NCBI RefSeq assembly: GCF_022440845.1
Contig: NZ_JAKNTO010000001.1
Location: 3,968,001-4,032,000 of the forward strand
Reading direction: 5' to 3'
Length of the DNA stretch: 64,000 nucleotides
DNA from: Ruminococcus sp. OA3
Lineage (GTDB): Bacteria; Bacillota; Clostridia; Lachnospirales; Lachnospiraceae
In this document: positions 35,661 to 43,134 of the stretch, in pieces
How the letters are laid out: each line of letters begins with the position of its first letter
How positions within the stretch are numbered: the stretch's first letter is position 1
Made by a program: the position numbers and the translations under genes
Notes under the pieces: model-generated
Told to the model about the DNA's origin: nothing
The model's database searches: none
The model's input: the letters and a program-made list of their open reading frames with translations, nothing else

Positions 35661-35804
35661 TTATTCAGCCTTTTTCTCTGCGTCTTTAAGGATTGTCAAA
35701 CTGTCGATTTTCTTCAGTGCCTCTTCTTTATCTTTACTTCCTTCGACTATCATTCTGACCATTTCCATGATTGTTTTAAATTCGTCTTTTGTCATCTCTT
35801 CCAT
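35661..35804 (-). CDS. 47-aa acidic/basic helical protein of the AbrB unit
   Basis: A 47-codon gene starting at ATG 35804 with AAAGGAG 6 bases upstream. It begins MEEMTKDEFKTIMEMVRMIV and continues with a Lys/Glu-rich helix ending AEKKAE; it looks fully helical, possibly coiled-coil, with no Cys and no membrane segment. I do not recognise it. It has a near-consensus promoter whose spacer contains the same palindrome found around the AbrB-like gene upstream, so the two are likely co-regulated. Confidence 0.7.
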   Translation of the reverse strand: MEEMTKDEFKTIMEMVRMIVEGSKDKEEALKKIDSLTILKDAEKKAE

Positions 35805-35860
35805 TTCGCTCTCCTTTCCCCGCTTGCCCGGTCATTAAGTTAATCTCTTAACTTAAGTAT

Positions 35861-35889
35861 ATTATATCATATTGGTTACCAATATTCAA
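35861..35889 (-). promoter_or_regulatory. Promoter of the 47-aa gene with ATTGGTTACCAAT palindrome in the spacer
   Basis: On the minus strand TTGAAT (35884-35889), a 17-bp spacer and TATAAT (35861-35866). ATTGGTTACCAAT (35871-35883) fills the spacer. A second inverted repeat, AAGTTAA-TCTC-TTAACTT (35837-35854), lies at the expected transcript start. Confidence 0.72.
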
Positions 35890-36068
35890 GCGTTTTTCTT
35901 CTTTTCTATGATTATTTTTCCGTCCTTATAAGATACCGTAACGCATTTATCATCTGGTGTCACTCCCATTTCCTTGACCATATCCGCCGGGAGGCTGATT
36001 TTATAATTGACCGAGTTTTTCCCGGCAGTCCCTCCTGCCTTTGCTATGATGATGTTTCTCTCTACCAT
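35886..36068 (-). CDS. AbrB/MazE-type DNA-binding protein
   Basis: A 60-aa protein with the swapped-hairpin AbrB fold: NSVNYKISLPADMVKEMGVTPD then KCVTVSYKDGKIIIEKK. Family members are transition-state regulators or antitoxins. AAGGAGG lies 7 bases before the ATG. No RNase toxin gene is adjacent; the only partner is the 47-aa gene downstream. Palindromes related to TTGGTTACCAA sit in its own promoter, in the promoter of the 47-aa gene and in a divergent promoter, so self-regulation is very likely. Confidence 0.85.
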   Translation of the reverse strand: MVERNIIIAKAGGTAGKNSVNYKISLPADMVKEMGVTPDDKCVTVSYKDGKIIIEKKKNA

Positions 36069-36084
36069 GTTTTACCCTCCTTGT

Positions 36085-36175
36085 ATTGGTTACCTATATA
36101 ATAACATTATTGGTTACCAAAAACAATAAAAACTTAAAAAAAACCATTGACTATTAGTTACCAATGATGTACAAG
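36085..36175. promoter_or_regulatory. Divergent promoters with three TTGGTTACCAA-type operators
   Basis: Minus-strand promoter of the AbrB-like gene: TTGTTT (36121-36126), 17-bp spacer, TATTAT (36098-36103). Plus-strand promoter: TTGACT (36147-36152), 17-bp spacer, TACAAG (36170-36175). Operator copies ATTGGTTACC (36085-36094), ATTGGTTACCAA (36109-36120) and ATTAGTTACCAAT (36153-36165); the last two lie inside the two spacers. Confidence 0.68.
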
Positions 36176-36181
36176 GTAAAG

Positions 36182-36390
36182 AAAACTCTGAAACATATAT
36201 AGCGTTCCGGATAATACCGGAAGAAAGGAGTCGATATAATCGGCGATAGAATTGCAACTTTGGAAAAGTTTTTTAAAGTTAGCAAACCAAAAGACCTGGA
36301 TCCAATTGAATGAATGGAATGGGGAGAGGAGCATCAGCAACCGTTCCCGGTATAAGAACATTCCCCCGGCATAGCGCAGCCGGGGGTTTT
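36182..36390 (+). ncRNA. Predicted short plus-strand transcript ending in a terminator
   Basis: Between the plus-strand promoter at 36147-36175 and a strong terminator at 36363-36390 there are about 200 nt with a hairpin TTCCGG-ATAATA-CCGGAA (36205-36222) followed by AAAGGAG. A 27-codon open frame (ending at 36312) follows but lacks ATG, GTG or TTG at the right place. I see no convincing protein, so I list a small RNA or leader peptide transcript. The rest of 36391-36495 shows nothing I can name. Confidence 0.4.
36363..36390 (+). terminator. Terminator of plus-strand transcript
   Basis: CCCCCGGC (36363-36370) and GCCGGGGG (36379-36386) form a perfect 8-bp GC stem followed by TTTTC on the plus strand. 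It may also stop late transcripts coming from the endolysin side, but the minus-strand tail is not U-rich. Confidence 0.75.
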
Positions 36391-36495
36391 CACAAGATAT
36401 AGCGTCAGAAACTTCGATTGCTTATTGCAACGTCAATGAGTTACACACTGCCCTCCTCTCTGATAAGACTATTTCAAGCCCATCACAGGACAGGC

Positions 36496-37983
36496 TTAAA
36501 GCGCGATCAGATCCCGCAGGGTCTTCTCCCCTGCAACACCGTCTACACCGCCGCAGATGCCCGGGGACTGCTTTTCCCGGTCCCTCTGATAAGCAGTAAT
36601 GGCATAGACCGTGTTGTCCCCGCAGCTCCGGTCGAGCTCCAGGACCTTGCCGTCTTTGCCCTTATAACCACGGGCCCTTAAAATTTCCTGTACCAGCAGC
36701 ACATGGGTGCCGGCCTCTCCTCTTTTCACTGTTTTCATACTGAACATATATACTGCATCTCCTTTCGGTGTTGTTGGTACATCTCCCCCACTCGCCGTCA
36801 CCAGGCTCCAATCCGGCCGACCGTAACCGCTGATCCGTGAGTTGCCAAGTGCATACGACTTTTTGCATACCCCGCCGCCGTTGGCGATCACCCCGGATGC
36901 CCCCGACGTATTGCCCTCGATCGTGTATACGATATTTCCGGATACCCGGTACACGATACCGGTATGGCAGATCCTGCTGGCATTATGGAAAAAGACCTGG
37001 TCTCCTGCCTGCGGTGTGGAATGCCACTGCTTCTTATTCTTATAATACTGGGCGCTGGTCGGTGTATAGGCTGAGAATCCCCCGCCAAGCAATTCCCTTG
37101 CGTTCTCCTGCCCAAATGCCTGTACAAAACACCAGTCCACAAACATATCACACCAGGCCTGTCCCTGGTAGTTGACGCCTGCAAATGTCCGGTAATCCCT
37201 GGCATATTTGGTGTAATTGTTGCTGCCGGCATTCGCTGTTTTGCTGTCCAGCTGGCTGTTGCTCTTCTTTTCCAGGTATCCGACTTCTGCGGACGCCACG
37301 CTGATCAGCTTGTCAATCGCATTTTGTTTTGTCATCCCGTCCTCCTTGATATACTGTTTGATCCAGCCATAAACCTTCACATGCCGGGACCAGTAGATCT
37401 TGTCCCCTACCTGGTTGTTGTTGCTGGTATCCTGCTGGTCCAGTTTCAGCGTCGCATAGATCCGGTCAATGGTCAGGGGTTTCCCCGTCTTTTTGATGAT
37501 CCGCTGCACCGGGCCTTTCCCGCCCAGGTGCTGGATATTGGCGCAGAACATGGCAGCCTGGACCTCTGTGACTCCCTCTGTGGCAGCCCGGTTAATATAC
37601 GTAGCGATCTGCTCTGCCATGAGGGATTTCTGGGCAGCCATCCCCACCTGCGAACCTATGATGCGCTGGATACATTTTGCCTTGGCTGAAGTTTTTGACA
37701 GCTTGTACGCCGCCCAGTTTTTACAGTCCAGGTCGGAAGCGATGCCGGCGGTATCCAGTTCCCTGAATTTCGCCGGGTAAGAAGACCGGATCCGGTTCAG
37801 GAGTTTTTGGGCATTTGTACCATAAAACTGATAGCAGCCGATCGTGATCGCTTTCTCATTTGCACTATTCTTACCAGCCTCGGTAAAGTCATCCCAGCGC
37901 CCCTGCCCGTATACCTGCCCGCCGGTCTCCACCGCAGCCAGAATGTTGCACATAACGTCCATCTGGTAATCGGTCAATTTCAT
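36496..37983 (-). CDS. Phage endolysin with two lytic domains and a peptidoglycan-binding domain
   Basis: A 495-aa cell-wall hydrolase. Residues 1-200 look like a phage lysozyme/muramidase-type domain (ILAAVETGGQVYGQGRWDDF and AITIGCYQFYGTNAQKLL). Residues 225-395 are a CHAP/NlpC-like amidase with QAWCDMFVDWCF (Cys278) and ICHTGIVY (His340). Residues 413-495 are a peptidoglycan-binding domain (VLLVQEILRARGYKGKDG; VYAITAYQRDRE). The start overlaps the stop of a Cys-rich 52-aa gene (ATGA). It ends the late operon, next to the holin. Two catalytic domains would cut both glycan and peptide bonds. Confidence 0.9.
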   Translation of the reverse strand: MKLTDYQMDVMCNILAAVETGGQVYGQGRWDDFTEAGKNSANEKAITIGCYQFYGTNAQKLLNRIRSSYPAKFRELDTAGIASDLDCKNWAAYKLSKTSAKAKCIQRIIGSQVGMAAQKSLMAEQIATYINRAATEGVTEVQAAMFCANIQHLGGKGPVQRIIKKTGKPLTIDRIYATLKLDQQDTSNNNQVGDKIYWSRHVKVYGWIKQYIKEDGMTKQNAIDKLISVASAEVGYLEKKSNSQLDSKTANAGSNNYTKYARDYRTFAGVNYQGQAWCDMFVDWCFVQAFGQENARELLGGGFSAYTPTSAQYYKNKKQWHSTPQAGDQVFFHNASRICHTGIVYRVSGNIVYTIEGNTSGASGVIANGGGVCKKSYALGNSRISGYGRPDWSLVTASGGDVPTTPKGDAVYMFSMKTVKRGEAGTHVLLVQEILRARGYKGKDGKVLELDRSCGDNTVYAITAYQRDREKQSPGICGGVDGVAGEKTLRDLIAL

Positions 37984-38138
37984 AACCTTCTCAGCTCCTC
38001 TCGTACTTGGTTAAAAAACGTAAATCTACAGAGATAGCAGTCACAACACTCTGAAGTCTGCTGGTCTGGCGCCACACAGCAGCAGCGTGTTTCCGCATCC
38101 AGGTATCGCACAAAATCTTCTATCTCCTCATCTGTCAT
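37980..38138 (-). CDS. 52-aa Cys-rich protein in the lysis cassette
   Basis: A short gene starting at ATG 38138 with GGAGGTG upstream and ending in an ATGA overlap with the endolysin. It begins MTDEEIEDFVRYLDAE and has seven Cys (CCC, CC, C, C) between residues 19 and 38, suggesting zinc binding or disulfides. I do not recognise a family. Translational coupling suggests a role with, or control of, the endolysin. Confidence 0.75.
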   Translation of the reverse strand: MTDEEIEDFVRYLDAETRCCCVAPDQQTSECCDCYLCRFTFFNQVREELRRL

Positions 38139-38169
38139 GATTACACCTCCGCATCAAAAAAGAGGACGA

Positions 38170-38382
38170 TTATTCGCCCTCTGTCATTTTAAGTTCCGGC
38201 AGCCCGGCAACGCTTGTCAGCAAGGATAACACCCCGGCCAGTGCCGCCGCAGAGGCTGCCATCGCCCAGTTGACTTCTCCCAGGACTGCTGCTGTGCCGA
38301 TCGTGGCAACCGCAGTCTGTGCCACAGTCTTAATTGCCCGAATCCCTGCTGCTTTTAACCAATGTAATGTTTCATTTTTCAT
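38170..38382 (-). CDS. Phage holin
   Basis: A 70-aa membrane protein: MKNETLHWLKAAGIRAIKTV is followed by two hydrophobic segments (AQTAVATIGTAAVL and WAMAASAAALAGVLSLL) and an acidic tail. The pattern fits the r1t-type holin family of Gram-positive phages. AGGAGG lies 8 bases before ATG 38382. It forms membrane holes for endolysin release. Confidence 0.85.
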   Translation of the reverse strand: MKNETLHWLKAAGIRAIKTVAQTAVATIGTAAVLGEVNWAMAASAAALAGVLSLLTSVAGLPELKMTEGE

Positions 38383-38395
38383 TCTGCTTGTCCTC

Positions 38396-38809
38396 CTACA
38401 GGAAATCATTCTTTTCATTTCTCTCTGCATACAGCTTCCGCAGATACTTCGCTTCTTCTTCGATCACACCATTTTCAATGCCCTTCTGGTCTGTGAGCAC
38501 TTCATATTCCTTCAGCTGGCTGATCACGTGCTGCCACTCCTCCTTCGTATGTTGCCTGCCATTGCGGCAGCTGTTCGCGAAGTCAAGGATGTTCCAGCGT
38601 TTGCTGTTTACCTTTTCCGCATCAAAATCTTTTTTTAATTCTTTGACGTCATACTCCAGCTCACCGATCAGAGCCGCCCGAATCCAGCCCAGCAGCGTGC
38701 TCCACGGGTCAATTCGGATCGGCGCAATCTGGATCAGTGTGACGGTGCCGAGGATTGTAATCCACGGGTTGTCTGTACAAAACTTTAACAGTTGCCGTAT
38801 TATCTCCAC
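38396..38809 (-). CDS. Phage membrane-anchored protein of unknown function
   Basis: A 137-aa protein with one N-terminal membrane segment (WITILGTVTLIQIAPI) and a charged helical C-terminal part. It probably starts at GTG 38809 with GGGGG about 10 bases upstream. It lies directly before the holin, in a place where many Clostridia phages have a conserved protein of this type. It may be a second holin-like or spanin-like factor; this is not established. Confidence 0.7.
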   Translation of the reverse strand: MEIIRQLLKFCTDNPWITILGTVTLIQIAPIRIDPWSTLLGWIRAALIGELEYDVKELKKDFDAEKVNSKRWNILDFANSCRNGRQHTKEEWQHVISQLKEYEVLTDQKGIENGVIEEEAKYLRKLYAERNEKNDFL

Positions 38810-38829
38810 ATCATAATTACCCCCTACTT

Positions 38830-39477
38830 TTAATCAACCAAATACGATGCACTAAACATAAGCTGTGCACTTGTTGGGCAACTTTCCAGCGTATTTGTTC
38901 CGTATCGCGAAAATGTTACTGTGCCGCCCGCAAAAATCTGAAGAAGCCAAGTGCTTTTCCCTGTTCCTTGACACACAAGCGTTTCCGCTTTGCTCGGACG
39001 GTATCCCTCAGGCAAAGAAAAAATGGTAACACTCGAAGCGGACCCTGCAAGAGCTGCCCGCGGTGACACCTTCCCACGTATAAATACTGTCTTCCCAATT
39101 TTCCGGTATTCAGGTGTATTTGCCGATTCTCCGCCAGCCGCAGCAAAAGACGTCGACAGCGTCCCTGTCTTCCAATCGCTGTCTTGCATTTTGCCATCCA
39201 ACTCATTAACTGCTACCACAATGCTGTTTTTATTGTTTGTTGTTAGGTCTTCTAGTTTTCCGATCTCTCCATCCAGTTCATTTACCGATTCTACCAACTG
39301 CTTTGCTGTTGTGGTCAATCCGGGGAAGGTTACATTTTTTATTTTCTCAACTGCTAATTCAAGTATGGATCCTATATTCGTTCTCTTTGTCTGAGACGAT
39401 GTATTCTCGATGATGACGTCATCAGCGTCTGCCGGCTCTGTAATCAATTCCAGATCTTTTATTTTCTTTAGTGCCAT
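38830..39477 (-). CDS. Tail fibre/receptor-binding-like protein
   Basis: A 215-aa protein with an N-terminal helical attachment part (ALKKIKDLELITEPADADDVII) and a repeated VELDG-type heptad segment (LVESVNELDGEIGKL; VVAVNELDGKM), then a C-terminal beta-rich domain from about 105 (TVFIRGKVSPRAALAG) typical of phage fibre tips. It overlaps the stop of the S74 fibre gene by 10 bases. AGGAGG lies before the ATG. Confidence 0.72.
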   Translation of the reverse strand: MALKKIKDLELITEPADADDVIIENTSSQTKRTNIGSILELAVEKIKNVTFPGLTTTAKQLVESVNELDGEIGKLEDLTTNNKNSIVVAVNELDGKMQDSDWKTGTLSTSFAAAGGESANTPEYRKIGKTVFIRGKVSPRAALAGSASSVTIFSLPEGYRPSKAETLVCQGTGKSTWLLQIFAGGTVTFSRYGTNTLESCPTSAQLMFSASYLVD

Positions 39478-40883
39478 GTTCGCACCTCCTCTAATGATAT
39501 TCCTGCAGTTTTTAATGCCTTTTCAAGCCTTTCTACTTTTGTGCTTAGTTCCTGTATTGCTTTTGTTGCATACTGCAAAATTGCACTCGATTCAAATTGC
39601 CATGTGTCACTTTCTTCCATATGCAGCGCCATTCTGGGGCACACATCTGACAGTTGTTGTGCGATGTAACCGTTTTCTACATGTCCATCATTCTCTTTCC
39701 AGTCATACTCTACGTGCCGGATTTTATTAATAACGGAAAGCGCATCTACTGTTGAGTCCTGAATATGTTTCTTTTTTCGTTCATCTGAGTTGTCTATCGT
39801 AATGAGCCCAAGTGTGTCATCATCTTCGCCCTTTACCCACAGGTAATAAGCACTCGTATTTTCCGCATAGTACTTTGCGATCTTCGCAATAATTCCATAT
39901 CCACAATCCCAGGATTTTGTAAAAAGATTTGAATTATTATGTGTTCTGATCTCGTTTGTGCGGATTGTTCCATGAGCATCTATATCGCCATAAAAAGTGG
40001 CATTTTTTCCTGAAAGGGAAGCGGCTGTGGAACCTCTTGATTTTAAATATATCGTGCTTATCGCTTCCAGGACAGCACAGTAATTAACTCCACCATCAGG
40101 CGCATAATAAGCTGCACTAAGATCCAGCTTTCCGGTCAATTCTTTTTCTTTCGCTTCACCACTAAACACACCACCGCTTACAACTCCGGCCTTTTGATCG
40201 ACCCACTTTCTTGTGTTATATATAGAGGTCATTCCTGTCGTATGAAGACCACGATTATCCAAGAGCAGTGTAAATACATTGTTAGCATCGTAGATGCGTA
40301 CCACACCATTTTTATTGTCTATGCCTCCAAGTGTTAAATCTCCGCCCCTCATATAGTCAAAAGATACATACAGCTGATTGCCTACTTTATAAATTCCTTT
40401 AGCTTGCCCATTATTCGTAAGCAGATTAAATACCTGTTCAGTTGTCAATGACTTTGCAGTGATGACAACCGGTATATTCTGCTTGTCGATCAGTGTGTTG
40501 TCCTTCGAATACAATGAGATCCTGACAGCGGACATATTTCTTTTCATTCCAATCATAGATCCATCGCCTGTAACTATGGTATCCCCATCCCCTGTAACAA
40601 TTCCATCCATCAGCTCAAACTGTATTTCGTATTCTTCTGAACGTGACTTATATGCAATATTCCACGTTTCTCCATCGGCGGTCTCTTCAATAATAAATAT
40701 TCCGGAGTATATCACCCTGTCCGTATCAGCGCCCTCACGGTAATACGCAGACGCTGTGACTGTGCTCGGGTTTGTGAAATACTGGCTATCCAATTCGAGT
40801 ATCTGCGTATTCAGTTCCATGCCATAGATTCTTCCATCTTCTAGGTCACTGAATGTACCTTGACACGATGTTATTGTAGCCAT
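39468..40883 (-). CDS. Tail fibre protein with self-cleaving S74 chaperone domain
   Basis: A 471-aa tail fibre. The C-terminal about 105 residues form the intramolecular chaperone (peptidase S74) domain: SDERKKKHI (Ser366, with Lys371 as the expected dyad partner), then HVEYDWKENDGHVENGYIAQQL, ending in a trimerising coiled coil (IQELSTKVERLEKAL). This domain folds the trimer and then cuts itself off. The middle region (180-300) is beta-helical. It follows the large collagen-repeat tail protein. Confidence 0.88.
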   Translation of the reverse strand: MATITSCQGTFSDLEDGRIYGMELNTQILELDSQYFTNPSTVTASAYYREGADTDRVIYSGIFIIEETADGETWNIAYKSRSEEYEIQFELMDGIVTGDGDTIVTGDGSMIGMKRNMSAVRISLYSKDNTLIDKQNIPVVITAKSLTTEQVFNLLTNNGQAKGIYKVGNQLYVSFDYMRGGDLTLGGIDNKNGVVRIYDANNVFTLLLDNRGLHTTGMTSIYNTRKWVDQKAGVVSGGVFSGEAKEKELTGKLDLSAAYYAPDGGVNYCAVLEAISTIYLKSRGSTAASLSGKNATFYGDIDAHGTIRTNEIRTHNNSNLFTKSWDCGYGIIAKIAKYYAENTSAYYLWVKGEDDDTLGLITIDNSDERKKKHIQDSTVDALSVINKIRHVEYDWKENDGHVENGYIAQQLSDVCPRMALHMEESDTWQFESSAILQYATKAIQELSTKVERLEKALKTAGISLEEVRTWH

Positions 40884-40898
40884 TTGCTGCTCCCCTTT

Positions 40899-43121
40899 CT
40901 AATTGGATACATCACACTGCAAGGATGCAAGACTGTCAATGTCATCCGCAGATAAATAAATGACTTTTCCTGTCTTATTAAACCCGCTGACGGCATTTCC
41001 GTTCTTATCCTGTTTATACCATGTATAGGTAAGGCTCTGTTTTTCCGTTGCCGCCGCCCACGCACTTCCAGAGTATTTCATCAACGTGACCGTTTTTGCA
41101 GTGTGGTCAATCTTATACCAAAAATTCCCGACCTTCGGACTTGATGGTGCCGTTTCAGATATCGGCCCTTTCAAAGCGTCAACCTCTTTCTGATTTGTGC
41201 GTACGATAATATATGGCACAACGCCGCCCTGATTATTTTTGACTGTAAACCCTCCGATAGACAGCATTTCTGACACATACGGATCCGACTTGTCCTCTAC
41301 AGTGATGACATCCACATACGTTTTGCTCTTATAAGTCATCGTACAGCGATAAGACTGGATATTGACTACGTCTGCCCCGCTGACGCTTAAGCTCTTTGAG
41401 GTCGCACCGGAAATAGCTACCCAGTTGCCACCTGTGTACTTCGCCCACTGGTAGGTGGCGCCGGATGTAATTGCGGTCGCACCGTCATAAGCATTTATAT
41501 CCAGCGTTATGGATCCGCTTTGGTTTTGCACCAGCGTTCCAACCGGCGCATAAATGGAAAACGACACTGCATTTACGCCGGCCGCGCCGGTGTTCCCTTT
41601 TGGTGATTTCGACCAGCCGAACTTTTTCACCACCGTCTTTCCGGAAATCGTAAATGTCAGGTCAATCGTACCATTCATTGTCGCCGCTGCCCCAAGCGTT
41701 CCATTCGCCGCAAATGTAAGCACAACAGATCCAGGTGCCGAAGCTGTAGCGGCTGAATTACTTTTTGTAGTTACACCAGATGGTAATGCTCCCACTGTGC
41801 AGGTACATGCCGCCTGTGTAATGCCAATGTATCCCCAAAACGGAATCGTAACATCCACCGCTGCAGCTACCAGGCCGGCCGTTGTGCAAGAGATGGACTG
41901 TGATTCGTTACCGAGCACCACCGAAAGCCCACCGGGACCCGTTGCCCCAGTTTGCCCCATCTTGCCAATGCTGTAGGCGGTACTCGTTGTGTTGTCTGTA
42001 TAAGTAATCACCGTACGCGTCCAAAGATATTGATTTGCAGATACCGATGGAATCGTTGGCCCCCAAGTGCCTGCTGGCACATCTGTTCCACTGGAAGATG
42101 CCTGATAAGTAACCTCAGTAGATTTAACTCCTTTCCCAGGTGCTCCATCCGCGCCACTCGCCCCCATCTTACCGATACTATATGATGTACTGGTCGAGTT
42201 GTCCGTGTAAGTAATAACTGTCCGTGTCCATAAGTACTGATTGGCAGCAACAGCAGGTATTGTGGGATTCCAGGTCCCGGTTGGCGTTGTGGTTCCGCTG
42301 GCAGATGCCTGATAAGTAACTGCCGTGGACTTAATCCCCTTTCCCGGTGATCCGGTTTCTCCCTTGACACCGTCATAAATCCGTGTGATTGTTACAACAT
42401 CATATACGTCGGCATCATCCGTCAGCAGCTTGATCGTTGCCACGTTATCAAAAAATACGGCATGCGCTGGTTTGACGATCAGTGTCGCCCCGGTAATGTT
42501 CGCGTTGTCGGATGTGGTGGGATAATCCGCCCATACGCCGGATGCGTTTTTGTACTGCCACTTCTGAATATTGACGCCCTGTACCAACGCGGTAAGTGTC
42601 GCCTGCGTAGCCCCTACGAGCGTTCCGCTGGTGTTATACTTAAATACATAGGTGTCACCCGTGACATCCGCAAGTCTGGCATTTTCTGCATTTTTGACCA
42701 GTGTGTAAGTTATGTCTGACGTGATGTTAACCGTATTTTTTGTCTCACTGTCATAATAGCTGATATAACAGATATAAGTAATCATCCCCGATGCAGCGCC
42801 AGAAAGCTTATTCTGATTAACTGTGAGGATTCCACCGGATACAGTTTCACCTGAGGCAAGTGCTGCCTCCGATCCAGTCCCCTCTTTTCGTTTCCAATTA
42901 ATAGTAAGCCCGGCAGACCCAAGTGCAACCGGTGTCTGGTCCAGAAAGATCACTGGCGTTAATTTCAAGTTTGTCGATGCCCAGCACGGCGCATAAGTAT
43001 GAGGCAGTACGTTTGGGTTTTCCACCTGTGTTTTTGGTAAGTTTGATGTTAAATATGCAGACAGCTTCCTCTGGTCTGTGATGTCGACAAACGTCTGTTG
43101 TGAACTCGTTAATACTGGCAT
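40899..43121 (-). CDS. Large tail protein with collagen-like and Ig-like repeats
   Basis: A 740-aa structural protein. It has an N-terminal part with beta-sandwich domains (1-255), then collagen-like links GVKGETGSPGKG and GASGADGAPGKG flanking two copies of a 69-residue module (YQASASGTTTPTGTWNPTIP... LWTRTVITYTDN), then GQTGATGPGG, further Ig-like domains and a bacterial Ig-like segment near the C-terminus. Such proteins form side or baseplate fibres. AAGGAG precedes the ATG. Confidence 0.8.
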   Translation of the reverse strand: MPVLTSSQQTFVDITDQRKLSAYLTSNLPKTQVENPNVLPHTYAPCWASTNLKLTPVIFLDQTPVALGSAGLTINWKRKEGTGSEAALASGETVSGGILTVNQNKLSGAASGMITYICYISYYDSETKNTVNITSDITYTLVKNAENARLADVTGDTYVFKYNTSGTLVGATQATLTALVQGVNIQKWQYKNASGVWADYPTTSDNANITGATLIVKPAHAVFFDNVATIKLLTDDADVYDVVTITRIYDGVKGETGSPGKGIKSTAVTYQASASGTTTPTGTWNPTIPAVAANQYLWTRTVITYTDNSTSTSYSIGKMGASGADGAPGKGVKSTEVTYQASSSGTDVPAGTWGPTIPSVSANQYLWTRTVITYTDNTTSTAYSIGKMGQTGATGPGGLSVVLGNESQSISCTTAGLVAAAVDVTIPFWGYIGITQAACTCTVGALPSGVTTKSNSAATASAPGSVVLTFAANGTLGAAATMNGTIDLTFTISGKTVVKKFGWSKSPKGNTGAAGVNAVSFSIYAPVGTLVQNQSGSITLDINAYDGATAITSGATYQWAKYTGGNWVAISGATSKSLSVSGADVVNIQSYRCTMTYKSKTYVDVITVEDKSDPYVSEMLSIGGFTVKNNQGGVVPYIIVRTNQKEVDALKGPISETAPSSPKVGNFWYKIDHTAKTVTLMKYSGSAWAAATEKQSLTYTWYKQDKNGNAVSGFNKTGKVIYLSADDIDSLASLQCDVSN
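41931..42344 (-). repeat. Tandem 207-bp repeat within the tail protein gene
   Basis: Two direct copies (42344-42138 and 42137-41931 on the minus strand), each encoding a 69-aa module beginning GKG(I/V)KST and containing TVITYTDN and SYSIGKMG or AYSIGKMG. The amino acids are conserved more than the bases, which points to an older duplication kept by selection. Confidence 0.85.
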
Positions 43122-43134
43122 TTTCTTTTTCTCC

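Noticed and set aside
35611-35838. Hydrophobic 75-codon plus-strand frame near the AbrB unit
   Set aside because: It is antisense to the 47-aa gene, which has a strong ribosome site and promoter.
36226-36312. Open frame on the plus strand (IGDRIATLEKFFKVSKPKDL...) after AAAGGAG
   Set aside because: No ATG, GTG or TTG at the right distance; treated as part of a possible small RNA or leader.
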